A stretch of DNA of 64,000 nt from Sphagnum compactum (taxonomy: Eukaryota > Bryophyta > Sphagnopsida > Sphagnales), in the NCBI GenBank assembly GCA_965153455.1, contig OZ234494.1, positions 23,560,001 to 23,624,000 on the forward strand, in the 5' to 3' direction. A model generated the notes under the pieces. It saw nothing but the letters and a program-made list of their open reading frames with translations, searched no databases and was not told where the DNA came from. This document shows, in pieces, positions 25,701 through 39,059 of the stretch; position 1 is the first letter of the stretch; every line of letters starts with the position of its first letter. Made by a program: the position numbers and the translations under genes.

Positions 25701-27973
25701 ACATTTCACAAGCACCAAAATAAAATAAAATAAAATAAAATAGGGCAAGTTTTTGGTACTTTGGAAAGCTCATGACTAGCAAGATTTCATGGAGGTGCTT
25801 TCATAATTTTTAGACCTAGGGTGAGGTAAATATTGAATTCTGAATAATTTTCAACACAAGAAATTAATAAAAATTGTAAAATTAATTTTCACAATTGAGC
25901 TCTTATCATTAGGGTCCTATTCACAATTGAAGTAGTTCCATAATCATGTTCACACTTGGGCCAACAACTGAGGCCACATTAGTTTGAGGCCACATTAGTT
26001 TTCATAGCAATGACACCCAAAACTGTCAACACTTACCTTGGACTTCCTTTTCTTATTCACATTGCACATGTTATACATAACCCTCATTGATTCGTTGCAT
26101 AACCTTCATCATGGAATGTGCCAAAGCATGCAACACCCCCATTAGCATGCAACATTTTATTCCTTTACAAATACCATATAATATGTAATACTTGAAATTC
26201 CTTCTGGATCCTAACCCAGGTTACCATCCCGCATAAAATAATGTGATATCAGAGTTATCATTAAAGTCACTTTGTCTTTGGGCCATGCTTTAACCTTGTA
26301 TTCCCTTTCCAACCTCAAATTGAGTGTGGGTTAAACTAAATAATAAAATTGGGTATCAGTTCACAAGACCAGCAGAATTTTATCGTGTCAAGACTTGATT
26401 TAATGAAGAAGATGGGCAACAATGAAGGTGTAGCTAAGGCAAGTCCAAAACTGGAGGTGAAACTCCTGTGCAGTTTTCTCATAAAACCTTTCAACATATA
26501 AAATTCTCCCTAGTGCATACTCAGCACTGAGATGGCTATGGCAATGGAAATACATATGTGTGGAAACTATTGCTTGTGCTTTTATAGAAGCTCGTCCACC
26601 ATACCTGTTTCTTTCATAACCTGACATTCTGATTTTAGTTAGCTACAAACAAATACATATAAGGAAAAATGGATACATTCCCAGAAGATTTGGCCTTGGA
26701 AAATTGTGGCACTGATTATAAAAATATAAGTATAATTTTGGTTATTTATTCATGTGTAATGGTACAATTGAGGAAAGAAGGTTATTAACATGTACCTGGA
26801 ATTCACCCACAAAAGGATATATGGTCCTGGGTAGCTGCCTGGGCTAACCCAACAGTTTTTTGTCTCTACATACATATCTCGCCCTGATGGAAATTTTGGG
26901 GGTGATGTGAATATTTTGTAACTTTATACCAAGTCCAGAAACTATAAAGAATCTTCTATTTGCACAACATTTGTCAAAATTGGCTGAAAATGGCTCTTGA
27001 ATATTCAATTACTCATGAGCAATTTGTACCAGCAATGTTGATCAAAATACGGCACCTACCATTACTAATGATGATAAGTATGCAACAAAGGATGAAAAAA
27101 CAGGCATGGATATTTGCCACCACACATTGGAAGGACTTTTCTAACTCAATTTTGTTTTGAAACTATTTCCATGCAACTTTTCTGCCTTTCAGAACTGCCC
27201 ATGACCTCCGTTTACAAGTCATTCTCATGAGAGTTGTGTGACAATCCTATGGAATGCTCTTCGCAACAACAATTCCACATACAATGAAGAAAGGTTGGCA
27301 ACTTCAGTTCAATTGCTGGGAATTCCAAAATGTTCAGCTGTGTTCAAATTTGCTGATCTCAAGTTCAGAGTCTTAAAATTTTTGGACCTAAAAAAAACAA
27401 ACAAGTTAAAACCACTTGTATATGAATATAATTGTGTAAGATAAGTCATACAAGAATATATGTGCGTATGCATATGTGCCATGATGTGCAAAGTGTGGTT
27501 ACTACATTTGTTTGCAACCACTCAACCTACCGATCAATCATCAATGGCAAAGTCCCCATTTACATGAAGTGGCATATGCTTTTGGCAATAATGAAAAATA
27601 ATAATGAATTGTCAACATCTAAGCATTTGTGGTTAGAATTTCTTTTTTTTCAATTTACTGATGGAACCACAGTGGCAAGCATCCCTAGGCAGACTTCAAC
27701 TGAACTAACAACATTACTTTGAGGAATTTTAAAAACTGCAGCGAGTAGACAGAAATGTGACCACACCCTCCCCAAAAACGTAATTTTCTGTCCCTTTCAG
27801 ACGAGTTTTTTTTTCAAAAAAAAGGGAATTTGTGACAAATATTTCGTTTGCAGAATACTGTGTCACCTTTCGACAATTTTTTGCCCCAAAAAAAAAAGAC
27901 TGTTCATGGAAACATATGTAGACCATAGGACCAGAATCCATAAGATGCATGTAAAAGTGAATTCTGGGGCCAA
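22771..27973. other. AT-rich intergenic sequence, no gene recognised
   Basis: About 5.2 kb without a supportable gene. A 25716-25741 tract repeats AAAAT five times. The frame at 24406-24684 (92 codons) has several Cys and His residues but matches no zinc-finger spacing I can name. The minus frame at 26400-26627 also could not be assigned. Both may be decayed coding fragments or chance. Confidence 0.5.
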
Positions 27974-29526
27974 TATTCATCTGAAACAGAAGGCAAATAT
28001 GACAACATCCATAAATGAATCGCCAAGTAAATCACCATGAAAACAATGGCCCAGTGTAGAAACAATTCAGCAATTTATGCACTACCAACACCAACCAATG
28101 CAACATTGAACTCCTTTCCTTTCCTTGAAATTGTTCCACCAACTTCAATGCTCCCCACATCTCCAAAGCTGCAATATCATTGCCTTTCACATCACTCAAG
28201 AAATTTTGCCTTATGGGTCATCGAGGATGATATGTCAGACATGATGAGCCAACCTAGCTTTGCCAATTTAAAATGCATTCACAATGCACATCCACCCCAA
28301 AACATGGCTTTTGGATTTATGTAAAGTGGAACTCTGGTGTCCCCCAACCCCCTGAGATGTTGGCACTGCCTACTTGTTTTCTGCAATCTGCTGGATCTAG
28401 CATGTCATCCTCAGCACCAATGGCAACCTATACACCCCAAATTCATAACACAAATCAGTTTAGGTAGGCAGAAACATGGAATGCATCACATTTACCAGTT
28501 CAATATTCCTCTTGAAGATGTTGTCCATTAATCCAGGTTGTTTTACCATTTAAATAAGTATCATGCTAGGACCTCCATCAGGTGTAACCTTACTTGCATT
28601 TTAGATAGAGCAAAATTGTGGTACTTCAGGGGCCTACACACAAAATCTAACATGCACGCGCCTGCATGGCTCTCTCTATTGGTTCTATTTTTTCTTTTTC
28701 TCCATATGACACAGAAGAGACTGCAGTGTGCAGTGTGCAAATGATGTTAATAAATGTTGATGCAAGACAACACTTGATCAATTTGGTCCAAGTCAAGGTA
28801 CTACAGTAGGTGGTTTATGGCCGGCATCAATGCAACAGGCCTTGGTCAAACTTGGGCATCCACTACTCCTCGTCACCACCTGGGGTTGGATCATCACAAA
28901 TTAGATCCTAAGGACACAATCCACATGAGCAATCTCACCTTCTTAATGGGTGCTAATGTTGCTAATGCAGGAACAAAAGGATCAGCAGTTGCCTCGACAA
29001 TGTTGGATAGTGTCTGCAATCCCTATCATCACACTTGTCCAAAGACATTGGTTGGACCACTTTTTCCATAGTTCATAGGTGTAGTCTATTTCTGGAAGCC
29101 TGGTTATGTCACCAACTGTATTCTCGTTCTCATCAGTGGTTGATAAGGAGGTAGTTGGAATTCCTGGGTAGCTCCAACAAATCCCCTAAATACTGTTTTA
29201 ACCCTGACACTTCATACATTGCAAAGAAGGTCAACAGCCACCCTTGCCTAGATTGTGGGGCAAAGATATTCTTTCAGATTTTCTTTATAGCATCAGCTAG
29301 AAGCATCTTCCTAGTTCTGCATGAATTTCAATTGAAAATGAGGAGTTTTATCTGTGAGGCTACTACTTTCTGTCATGCCAATATTTCACATGCGAAAAAA
29401 TCATCACCGTCCAAGCAAGCAACCACATTGCATGTGTGACATCCTGACAAACAGTCTCCAAACATCCTCTACCACGGTTGGGTCATCAGTGAACATGTCA
29501 AAGAGGCTATGGCCCAAAAAGACAAG
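27974..29526. repeat. Segmental duplication, copy B, left part
   Basis: Matches 1-1556 in the same orientation. It breaks at 29526, where foldback-like element 2 begins with its terminal GTGAACCAGC motif at 29533. Copy B resumes at 34096. Confidence 0.9.
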
Positions 29527-29832
29527 GCTGGAGTGAACCAGCAGCCATCAATGCACCAGTTCAGGATGAGGCCATTCAAGCCGTTTTGGGGATGAACCAA
29601 AAACACATCCTCTTCCCCTGCCTAGGGATTTTTCAGCCCCCTTCTCTGCCCCAAAATTTTGCCCTCCTACCTATCTCCCCCCTCCTACCTCCCTCACTTC
29701 ATTTTCTGCTCATTTCATCTCCTAAGCTTGAGTAGCACAGAGCTTCGAGGAGACATAGACACAAGGCTTGAGGAAGGTGGAGAGGAGAAAGCAAGAGGAG
29801 CGCTTCATCCCAAAGGCAAAAGTGAGAGAAGA

Positions 29833-30556
29833 AAGGTAAGCTCCCTCCCTTCTCTGCATTTTTATTTTCTCTATGATTTGTTTTTTCTTTGTGTTTTTTT
29901 TTTCTTTTCTTCTGTTTGAGAAGAAAAAGATGCCAAGAGAAAGCACTTGAAACGAAAGGGCACAAGTAGGAGGGCACAAGCAGGAGAGGGTAGAGTGGGA
30001 GCTTGAAGGTAAGCTCCTTCCCTTCTCTAGATTTTTTTCTTTCTTTATAATTTTTTATTCTTTGTGTTTTTTTTCTTTTCTTTTACCTAAGAAGAAAAAG
30101 ATGCCATGAGAAAGTGCTTGAAACGGGAATGTAAAAGCAGGAGGGCAAAAGTGAGAACCAAAAGTGAGAGGGCAAAGCGGGAGCTTGAAGGTAAGCTCCC
30201 TCCCTTCTTTCCATATTTTTTTTTCTCTCTGGTTTTTTTTTTCTTTGTGTTTTTTTTTCTTTTCTTCTGCTTGAATAGAAGAAGATGCCCGGAAAAAACA
30301 TTTGAAATGGAAGTGTAAAAGTGGGAGGGCAGAAGCGGGAGCCAAAAGTGAGAGGGTAGAACGAGAGCTTGAAGGTAAGCTCTTTCCTTCTCTGCATATA
30401 TTTTCTTCTTTATGGTTTTTTTTTCTTTGTGTTTCTTTTTTGCTTGAAAAGAAGAAGATGCTAGGAGAAAGCACGTGAAACAGAAGTGCAAAAGCGGGAG
30501 GGCATAAGCGAGAGCCAAAAGTGAGAGGGCAGAGCGGGAGCTTGAAGGTAAGCTCC
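29833..30556 (+). repeat. Tandem array of about 173-184-bp units with splice-donor-like junctions
   Basis: GAAGGTAAGCTCC-type junctions occur at about 29833, 30006, 30188, 30372 and 30545. Each unit has a purine-rich stretch that can be read as a short Lys/Arg/Glu-rich peptide (KHLK-x-KCKSGRA, then KSERAERELE). This ends at AAG|GTAAGC and is followed by a polypyrimidine tract of 40-80 nt. The layout mimics exon, 5' splice site and pyrimidine tract, repeated. Frames are interrupted in some units, so a coding role is doubtful. The opposite strand gives long but low-complexity open frames. Confidence 0.75.
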
Positions 30557-30813
30557 CTCCCTTCTCTTAGTTTTTTTTTTTGGTTGTTTACTTGTGTGTT
30601 TTGTCTTATTTGTGTTTGAGAAAAAGAAGACGACGACAATGTGCCATCATCTTCTTTTGTGGTGGTGTTGCAGAGAAGAAGAAGACGATGGCGATGTGCC
30701 ATCGTCTTATTTTGTGGTGGTGTTTTAGTGAAGAAGGCAGTGGCAACTTGTTGCCATCACCTTCTTCTTTGGTGGTGTTAAGGTTTAATTTGGTGGTTTT
30801 TGGGTGTTTATAA

Positions 30814-33120
30814 GGTTCAAGGCACAACAAAAGAAAAGTTTATTGCAAATGTAGTTCAGGTTGAGATGCAACGCTGCCATTTGTACATTGCTTGTCATGT
30901 AGCAAAATGAACATTGTGCAATACCTACATCCTTTCTATTATAATTTCCATAAGGCCATTTCAAATCTGCAATACCCACATGTAGGTCTCGTAAATAGTT
31001 GTTGGTTTTTTACATCCATTGCAATACTTGCATATAGTTCTTGTAAATAGTTGCTGGTTTTTTTTACATCCATTATAATACTCACATATAGGTTTAGTAG
31101 TTGATTTTTTTAACATCCATTACAATACCTGCATTAGGTCCATAAATAGTTGCTGATTTTAACATCTTTTGCCGTACTTGCATATAGGTTTCCATTGTAA
31201 TATTTATAGGACTCATATGACACAATAATTTAGTTTAAGTATCAACAATTAATGTCATAATTAAGGAATTACTACAAATTTATTTTAGATAATGTAAATG
31301 ATTGATTATCATATTTAAACAATCATTTATTTCTTAATATTAATTAACTGATTATTTGGTTGAACCTTAATTATTTAGATAATTAAAATTTAGATCTAAA
31401 AATCAGATCAATAATTTGATATTTAATTTATTATTTTAATTAGATTTTTTATGTTGATAAGTTATTCAAATCATTATTTTAGATATTTATTCATGATAAA
31501 TAATTATCATAAAATTAATTTATGTATATAAAGAGACATATTTTGAGTACCCAAACCATTTATTTTGAAGTGACCTTACATGTGAGTATTGCATTTAAGG
31601 TTGATTATTCACCTAAGGTTGTCTAAATCACCTATGGATTATTTCAAAATGAACTTGCATGTAGGTATTGTATATAAGTTTTGGTTTTCATTGAAAGGCC
31701 AACCCAAACTACATATTAGTTATTTCGAAATGACCTTACATGTGGGTATTGCATTTAGGGTTGGGTCTACACCTCAGGTTACCTAAATCACTTAAGGGTT
31801 ATATCAAAACGAATTTGAATATGGGTATTGCATTAGGGAAACGCAAAAAAAAGGTATATTTTTTACCATTTGGTAATATTTCCAAGTTAAGTTCTTTCAT
31901 TTTCTTTAAAAAAATATAAAATGACATTGCATTGTTTACATATGTTTAAGCCCTAAAAATTTCGCCCAAAATGCACCTTAGATTTATTTTAATTATTATA
32001 GATTTGTAAAACAATTGTTAATTAATTTATATGTCCTAAATTCTAAACCTAAACCATAATTCTAACATTAAGTAATAAATTTTACATTAAACCTTAACCC
32101 CTGTATCATCAATGTGAGCAATTTTGCATTATGTTCATTTTCATATATGTTAAATCATATTATGCGGTGAATAAATAATTTTGAAAACATGAATTTCATG
32201 ATGTATTGGCGGGGAATCAAATATTTTAAAAATATTTTTATGTTTCATGGTTAATGAATTATCACAATATGATATGGGTATTGCATTTTAATAGAAGTGG
32301 GTTAAGAAATATTGAACTTTAACAACTATGAAACATATGGAAACAAAGGAGATTCATAATTATGTTAAAGATTTAAACAATTGATAAAATAAAAAACCAA
32401 TATAATGAACAAAGTTTAGAGTATAAACTTTAAGCTTTGATATATATGAACCAAAATCCTAAACATTAAATTATACGGCATAACCCTAAAAATCCAAATG
32501 ATATTTTTCCATAAGCCTTATTACAACCCTAACTATACAAACCCTAACAAAAAAAGTCTTAGTGATATATGTCCTAAACCCAAAAAATTATACAAAGTAT
32601 ACAAATTATATAATGCAAAACAAATTTTTTTAAAAAAACATAGGAAAAAATTTAGAAACCAAATTTTAAAGCTTTTAAACTACAAAGATATACTAATTGA
32701 AAAAAAATCAAATAAATTTTGTAAAAAACCAAAAGAAATGATATGTTTTTTACCTTTGTGTGATCTCTCCAAACTAAAATTTTCCGCTCTCTTTGACAAA
32801 GATATAGAATGAAATTGTGTTACTTCACATATGTTTAAACCCTAAAATTTAGCCTAGTTTAGGTTAATTACTATAGATTTGAAAACTTTCTAACTAATTT
32901 ATGCGTCCCAACCTTAAACCTAAACCATAATCCAATAGTACATATTTATAATAATTACATAAAAAGATGTATTGTAATGTCCATTCCATAAGTAACTTAG
33001 GTAAGCAAAATTTAGTAAAATATGAATTAACTAAACCAAAATGGCTGCAATTATGACATTGTTTCCACTATAAATTGTTTGTAATACCTACATATGGGGA
33101 CCTATGTTCATCATCCATGA
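30814..33120. other. AT-rich interior of element 2
   Basis: Repeated words around GCAATAC and CATGTAGG (30900-31180), and their inverted relatives (31560-31840), flank an AT-rich core. The stretch 32060-32250 is shared with element 1. No gene was recognised. Confidence 0.5.
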
Positions 33121-33199
33121 ACTAGAGCGAACCTTAATATATTGATAGGTAGGATTGGGGGGTTGGGGGGTGGGAAAAGTGAATAGGTAATTAATTATG

Positions 33200-33965
33200 T
33201 ATTTGGCTATGTAAAAAACATAGGTAGGTAGGTGAACATAATGGTAGGTAGGAAGGTGGGTGCATAGGTAAGTAAGTAGGTATATAAGTAGGCAGTTGGG
33301 TTAGTAGGCAAGTTAATAAATAGAAAGGAAGTTCAAGGAGCAAGGTAGATAGGTTGCTAGAGTAGGTAGATAAGTAGGTCTATAAGTAGGTAGTTGGGTT
33401 AGTAAGCAAGTTAATAAATAGAGAAGAAGTTCAAGGAGCAAGGTAGATAGGTTACTAGAGTAGGTCGGTAAGTAGGTCTATAAGTAGGTAGTTGGGTTAG
33501 TAGGCAAGTCAGTAAGCAGAAAGGCAGTTCAAGGAGCAAGGTAGATAGGTTACTAGAATAGGTAGTAAGTAGGTATATAAGTAGGTAGTTGGGTTAGTAG
33601 GCAAGTTAATAAATAGAAAGGAAGTTCAAGGAGCAAAGTAGATAGGTCACTAGAGTAGGTTGTAAGTAGGTATATAAGTAGGTAGTTGGGTTAGTAGGCA
33701 AGTTAATAAATAGAAAGGAAGTTCAAGGAGCAAAGTAGATAGGTCACTAGAGTAGGTTGTAAGTAGGTATATAAGTAGGTAGTTGGGTTAGTAGGCAAGT
33801 TAATAAATAGAAAGGAAGTTCAAGGAGCAAGGTAGATAGGTCATTAGAGTAGGTAGGTAAGTAGGTATATAAGTAGGTAGTTGGGTTAGTAGGCAAGTTA
33901 GTAAACAGAAAGGAAGTTCAAGGAACAAGGTAGATAGGTTATTAAAGTAGGTAGGCATGTAGGTA
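33200..33965 (+). repeat. Minisatellite, 97-98-bp unit, about seven copies
   Basis: The marker AGTTGGGTTAGTAGGCAAG starts at 33294, 33392, 33490, 33587, 33684, 33781 and 33879, giving spacings of 98, 98, 97, 97, 97 and 98. Units are themselves built from GTAGG/TAAGTAGG words and are very similar, so the array is recent or homogenised. The flanks decay into looser GTAGGTAGG repeats up to about 34050. Confidence 0.95.
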
Positions 33966-34095
33966 AGCAAGTTAGTAGGTAGGAAGAAAGTTACGCTAGC
34001 AAGGTAGTTAGGTAGACAGGCAAGTTAGTACGTAGGAAACAAGTTACCTTATCAAGGTGATTAGGTTTGTACAATATTTATGTCAATAGGGTGGT

Positions 34096-37000
34096 TGTTG
34101 GCCACAAATATTCTGTAAATTTTGTAGCCAATGCAGAATGGATACTCAAAGATGCAACCCATGTTGTGGGAAGTCAAAACTTACATTATTTAGATTCTGG
34201 TGTCATACCACATACATCCTCATCCATCCAGTAGCAAAAGCAATTACCCTCCTCACCCATGTTCAAAGAGGTTAGGTACCCAGCCAAGCATATCAGACAG
34301 ACAATCATCACAGAAAAGAGATAGAAATCAACATTTCACTATGTACTGATTAAATTTCACAGATCAGAACTCTCATCTTCTTTTCCAGCGGGAGATGAGG
34401 AAGATCGTGATGATATGTTTCCTGAGCTTGTTGGGGAGGATTGAATGTTCAATTAGCATTGGCAGAAGGTGGACTGCTCTAGAATCCAAATCGAGTGCAG
34501 GACATTTTGATTGGTACTGCAACAACTCCCAGTACTTTTACAGTGCAGTCCTCAAAGCCTACACTCTTTGGAAACAATGTAACTATCTCCTTGAAGGTTT
34601 AAGCTGCAAACTGATCTTGGATATATCTTGGAGTTTAGAGGCAAAGTTTTGCGGGAACAAGGCAGCATTGAATTGGACTGACCCACAGTGAGTTCTTTTC
34701 TCCCTGGATTGCAAAGTAAGAGTGAAACCTGAGTGCTTAAGTACATGTGCAGATTCTTGAAATGTTTAGTTTACAGTATGTTGCTGCAAAGGATAGATGC
34801 TCAAAGTGGAGCTGGTGAAATAATTTGTGGTTTTATCATTGGTTTTTGTGTAATGCCGGTTGTTGCATATTGCAGCATTGTTGGAGCTTGATTGCATCAG
34901 CCACATGAGGACATCCTTCTCAGGACATGCCCTAAGCCCTGAACCCTGAAGCCAATTCTACAAATTCAAACCAGTTTCAGGTACGAATGCATACTCTAGG
35001 GGTTTGCAGCAGTTCCTTGGTACTATGTAAAGTTAAAGGGCCAAAGCAGTCTCTATTGGATGTGCCCTCTGCTGCAACACATGAACTCTGCATCAGTGCC
35101 AGCATAGTAGCATGAAGTTTCTGCAATCTACATGCGATTTTGATTCCTGAGATGAACTTCAAGGTTTCTTTCTAAATCTGAGATGAAGTCCCTTCTTCCA
35201 TTTGCATCATTTCTGGCGGAATGGACAAGAAGGGGAAGATTCAAGTCTCACCGAAACCAAAATTGAGCAAATTCCAAACACATGGCTGGCAATGTAGATG
35301 CTAATGAAGAAAGGATATTCTAGGTAATTGTAATTTGCTTTTGTAGATTAAGCTATCTGTTGGAACAGGGGCATTTTTCTTTTAGCAAAATTAGGCCTTA
35401 AATCTCTTGTTGGAGGACACTGGTCAAGGTGAGAGAACAGAGTGGCCTACAAATTTGACAGTGCTGGATGGTACACGGTCAAAGGCAAAGCTGATCTACT
35501 TTGAGGATCCATAGCTGCAGGAAGTGCCACACTACTGATTGTTGGCTTCAACATCTGCTCAGAAATGTGGATACACACAGTGCTCATGGACAGTGAAGAG
35601 CATTGTTGTTTTTAACCCAACCGGCACTAGAGCATCAGATATGGGGCTTGGAGTCCTGCTTTATGTTTTTTTGCTTCACAATCTTATTAAATGCCATGGA
35701 ATTCCAGGAACACTCTCCAAGAAAATTTGAGATAATAATGTGGAGTCTATGACTTACAATGTACATTGTACACTGCTCTTTTTGCAATGTGCATCTTACA
35801 CTGTGCTTTCTCATATGTTGCTCTAGTAATCTACTGTATTTTCTTTACTCATTATTTTGAGAGTTTCTGTTTCTCACTACCAATAACTGACTTGCCATTT
35901 GATTGTTTTGGCATTGGGTCAAGAAGGATACAGAATTAGGTCATCAAGTGAAGACAGGGTTTGAGGGAGTGTGAGGCACAAGTAGCTTATATGAAGGATA
36001 TCAGGAGAAAACCAAGCTATGATGAGGCTAGTTTTCATAACTTAGTGATGAGAACATGGTAGGGGAGTTGCTGAAAGAAAAGGAAAAATTGTTGCACCGG
36101 ACTAGTAAAATTGATGAATAGAGTTTTGAAACTGTAAACATGATATATGGCCTGGCAGGATGCAACTGGACAATTTGAATTGAACTTCGAGTGTAATGAT
36201 GGTTGGGCAACTGCTGACAAAGCATACATTCTTCAAGTTTTTAGTGAAATTCATTGTAGAGAAATAAGGATTGAGTGTCGTTCTTGTGAAGCATATATGA
36301 TCAGGGAGATCTGTTATTGTGTGTTTTGTGCCTTTAACTGACTACAAGATGTTATTGCCCGGATTGTGACTAACTAGGGAGCGTTTTTTCCTCTCAGACA
36401 TATTCTCAGAGTTCACCAATGTTCTCATTGCAGAGTATTGATCTAGATGGATAAAAATATTTGGCACAAACATTTACAGGCACATTGCTCACTGTCTAAG
36501 CCAGAGACTGATGCAGTGATTATGTGACTTCTGCATAGCAGCCAAATGGTATCAGTCCCTAATTGGAAAGAGGCAAACAATCGGATTGTTAGTTAAAGTC
36601 AGGTACCATACCTACGACTCATGTTTGGCACTAATTAATTCCTGAAAGAGCCAGCTGAAAAGAAAGAAAAAATTAAGAGCAGGTTTGTCGAAATTCTAGA
36701 GAATTGAACCCACTTCAAAAACAATGTAAATTTGAAACTTATTGGTGGACTTAGCATACTTAGAGACTATTTTTAAAAATCTGAAATATTCAAACTGGGG
36801 CTGTCAGACCCTTTTTTCAAAAAATTAATTATTTCAACAAAATTTGCTGAACATGAGTCATAGGTACTTTACTCATTCAATGGGTGTCTTGCAATTTATT
36901 AATTTTTCTCTGTTATGGGTGAACCAGAGCTTCACAGGCTTTGCTTCCACCTTCATAGTAGGGTTGCTTGAGAATGCTGAGGGCATATTCTTGCCTACAT

Positions 37001-37540
37001 AGTAACAAAGGCTCCTTGAAGCCACTCTAAGATCATTTTACATGTGAATGCATCATGTATACTTTGCAAACTCATACATTGGCTGCAGTGAAGCAGTTCC
37101 TGGAATAACAATGATTGATTATGGAGTGGAAGCTCTCAAGTGTTTTGGGGGCTTTTAGATTTTATTGTCATTGGGTTTTCTCTGAGATTTTTCCATTTAT
37201 GGTAGGGCTAACTTTCTGGATATGGATGGAGATGAGGCAAGCACTGGAATGATTCTTGAATCCTAACAGCGAACAGGTTTGAATGAATAGATGGTCATAT
37301 GGCAATGTTTGGATGCCGGGCTCACGACTCTGTTGTTCACACTGGAATTACTGCACTCATATGATATGGTTGGCAACATTTTCCTTCAACATTGGCCTAA
37401 CTGGCTACATCCAGCTCAGTTTTTTCTGGAATGTTATGAATTCTGGCCTAAGTACAAATTGGGACACTTATTGCCAGTAAGAAGTGCTGGAATCAAAAGA
37501 CATGCCATTACAGGAGTCCAGATAAAGGATCGAATTTTGC
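34096..37540. repeat. Segmental duplication, copy B, right part
   Basis: Matches 2219-5755 in the same orientation, with scattered substitutions and small indels, for example a gap of about 70 bp near 36150 relative to 4260-4350. It ends where the inverted block 37541-37950 starts. Confidence 0.9.
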
Positions 37541-37950
37541 CTTGGTTTTTGTAGGGTCTTTCCATTGCTAGAATATTGTGTGTAGATTCTTTTGGAGTTA
37601 TGGAAGATCTAGAATTTTTAGTTTTCCATTCTTTAAATATGCCATATTGATGAGATGTTTTCCACTATAAGTTTTGGATTTGATTTGCTCCTAAGGGAGT
37701 CTTCTTTGTTTTATTTTCAACCTAAATGGAGTTCTCATAGCAACACATCTCAAGGTTGTCCAAAATATTGGGCCTTTGACCCGACATTGAAAAGCTCACA
37801 TTTCATCTTGCATCTTTGTTCTCAAGCTTAGATTAAAGAACTTTCTCAAAAGATGTATAACGATGTTCATTGTGTACATATGTCTACAATCCAACATTAC
37901 AACATCAATATTATTTCGATCAATACTAATGTGAAACACAAATTATCATC
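37541..37950 (-). repeat. Inverted partner of 6560-6978
   Basis: Reverse-complement match to 6560-6978, for example CCTTGGTTTTTGTAGGGTC here against the inverse at 6958-6976. It abuts copy B directly, which marks a rearrangement breakpoint relative to copy A. Confidence 0.85.
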
Positions 37951-39059
37951 AATCCTTTGAAGGTGTTTGGTCAAAAGTGTTGCATGCAAAATGTTCATTT
38001 TTTGTTTATTAATCAAGCAAACCCATATTGGGTGGTACCATTAGGAACCACATCAAAGAATGATCAAGGAATTAAAATTGGTCAAATAAATTTTTTTGGT
38101 CAAATAAAGTTTTTGGGCCCTTTTTCTTGAATTTTTTCACAACTATAAATTTTTAAAAAAATTCTCATGTTTATCATTGCACTAATATATGGTCTTAAGT
38201 TCTTATTGGAATTTTTTTAAATGAAAATTGCTACAAGTTTTTATTTTTAATTGTAATGACTTCTTTAGGAATCACATAACTAAACTTTGGAAATTCGTGA
38301 CTAAATCATACTTATTTAGGGTGCAATTGTATAAATACATACCATTAGTAGTCGAAACCATTGTTTAATTTTGTCTTTTGAATTGTAGAAAAAATAAAAA
38401 ATACAAATGGACTTGTTTTTATAGAATGTTATTTTCAATATGTTGGTATACATATACACAAAAATCAAAATCAATCTAATGATTAAAAAAGACATCACAA
38501 CAATTTTTGCTATGTAAATAGTGTTTTTAAACAATAAAAACAAAAAGTTCACAATTTGAATTTTTTTTAAATGACATAATTTTGGCAAAATTTTAATATA
38601 AGCCTTAACATTATAATATTATCAAAACTTTGAAGATTTTTTTATAAAAATAAAAATATGATGTATTGAAAATATTTCAAAAAGATTCTTGAAAAACTAG
38701 TGAAAAAACACAAGTTTAAGGGGGCATGTGTGATTCTTATTAAAGTGGTGGACACTTCACTTAATTACTTAATAAAAATTTAAATAAACCTCAGAAAGTA
38801 CCTTAAAGAACAATTTCCCAAGAAAAATCCCTTAACATGTTTCAAACATGTGTTATTGAAAAAGTTCAAGGAAAAGAAACATTGATACATTCCTAAACTT
38901 TTTCAAATGCAATGATTAGGAAAATAATAATAATAAAGTTTAATATCGTTAAAATTTCAAAATTTATACAACCTAACAAATGTATTCATAAATTTTTTTT
39001 AATGAAAATCCCTATTTAAGTGTTTCCTATATTTTTTAAAAATTGGGTCCAATAAAATG
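37951..39059. other. AT-rich intergenic sequence
   Basis: Very AT-rich with many A and T runs. Nothing recognised. Confidence 0.5.

Larger units (their letters stand above)
29527..34095. mobile_element. Foldback-like element 2, about 4.6 kb insertion inside copy B
   Basis: It interrupts copy B relative to copy A and replaces 660 bp of copy A. The left end has the family terminal motif, then a pyrimidine-rich CCTACC segment (29665-29700). The right side is purine-rich GGTAGG (33120-34050). Inner words such as TGCAATACCCAC (near 30970) occur inverted as GTGGGTATTGCA (near 31740). About 180 bp are shared with element 1. No transposase is visible. The right terminus is weak and no target duplication is clear, so a plain deletion plus insertion event is possible. 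Confidence 0.5.

Noticed and set aside
30055-30702. Long minus-strand open frame of 215 codons
   Set aside because: It is the low-complexity complement of the tandem array, with Lys- and Phe-rich runs from poly-A/T tracts.
32460-32580. AACCCTAA-like words suggesting interstitial telomeric repeats
   Set aside because: The words are scattered in AT-rich sequence and never form a tandem TTTAGGG array.
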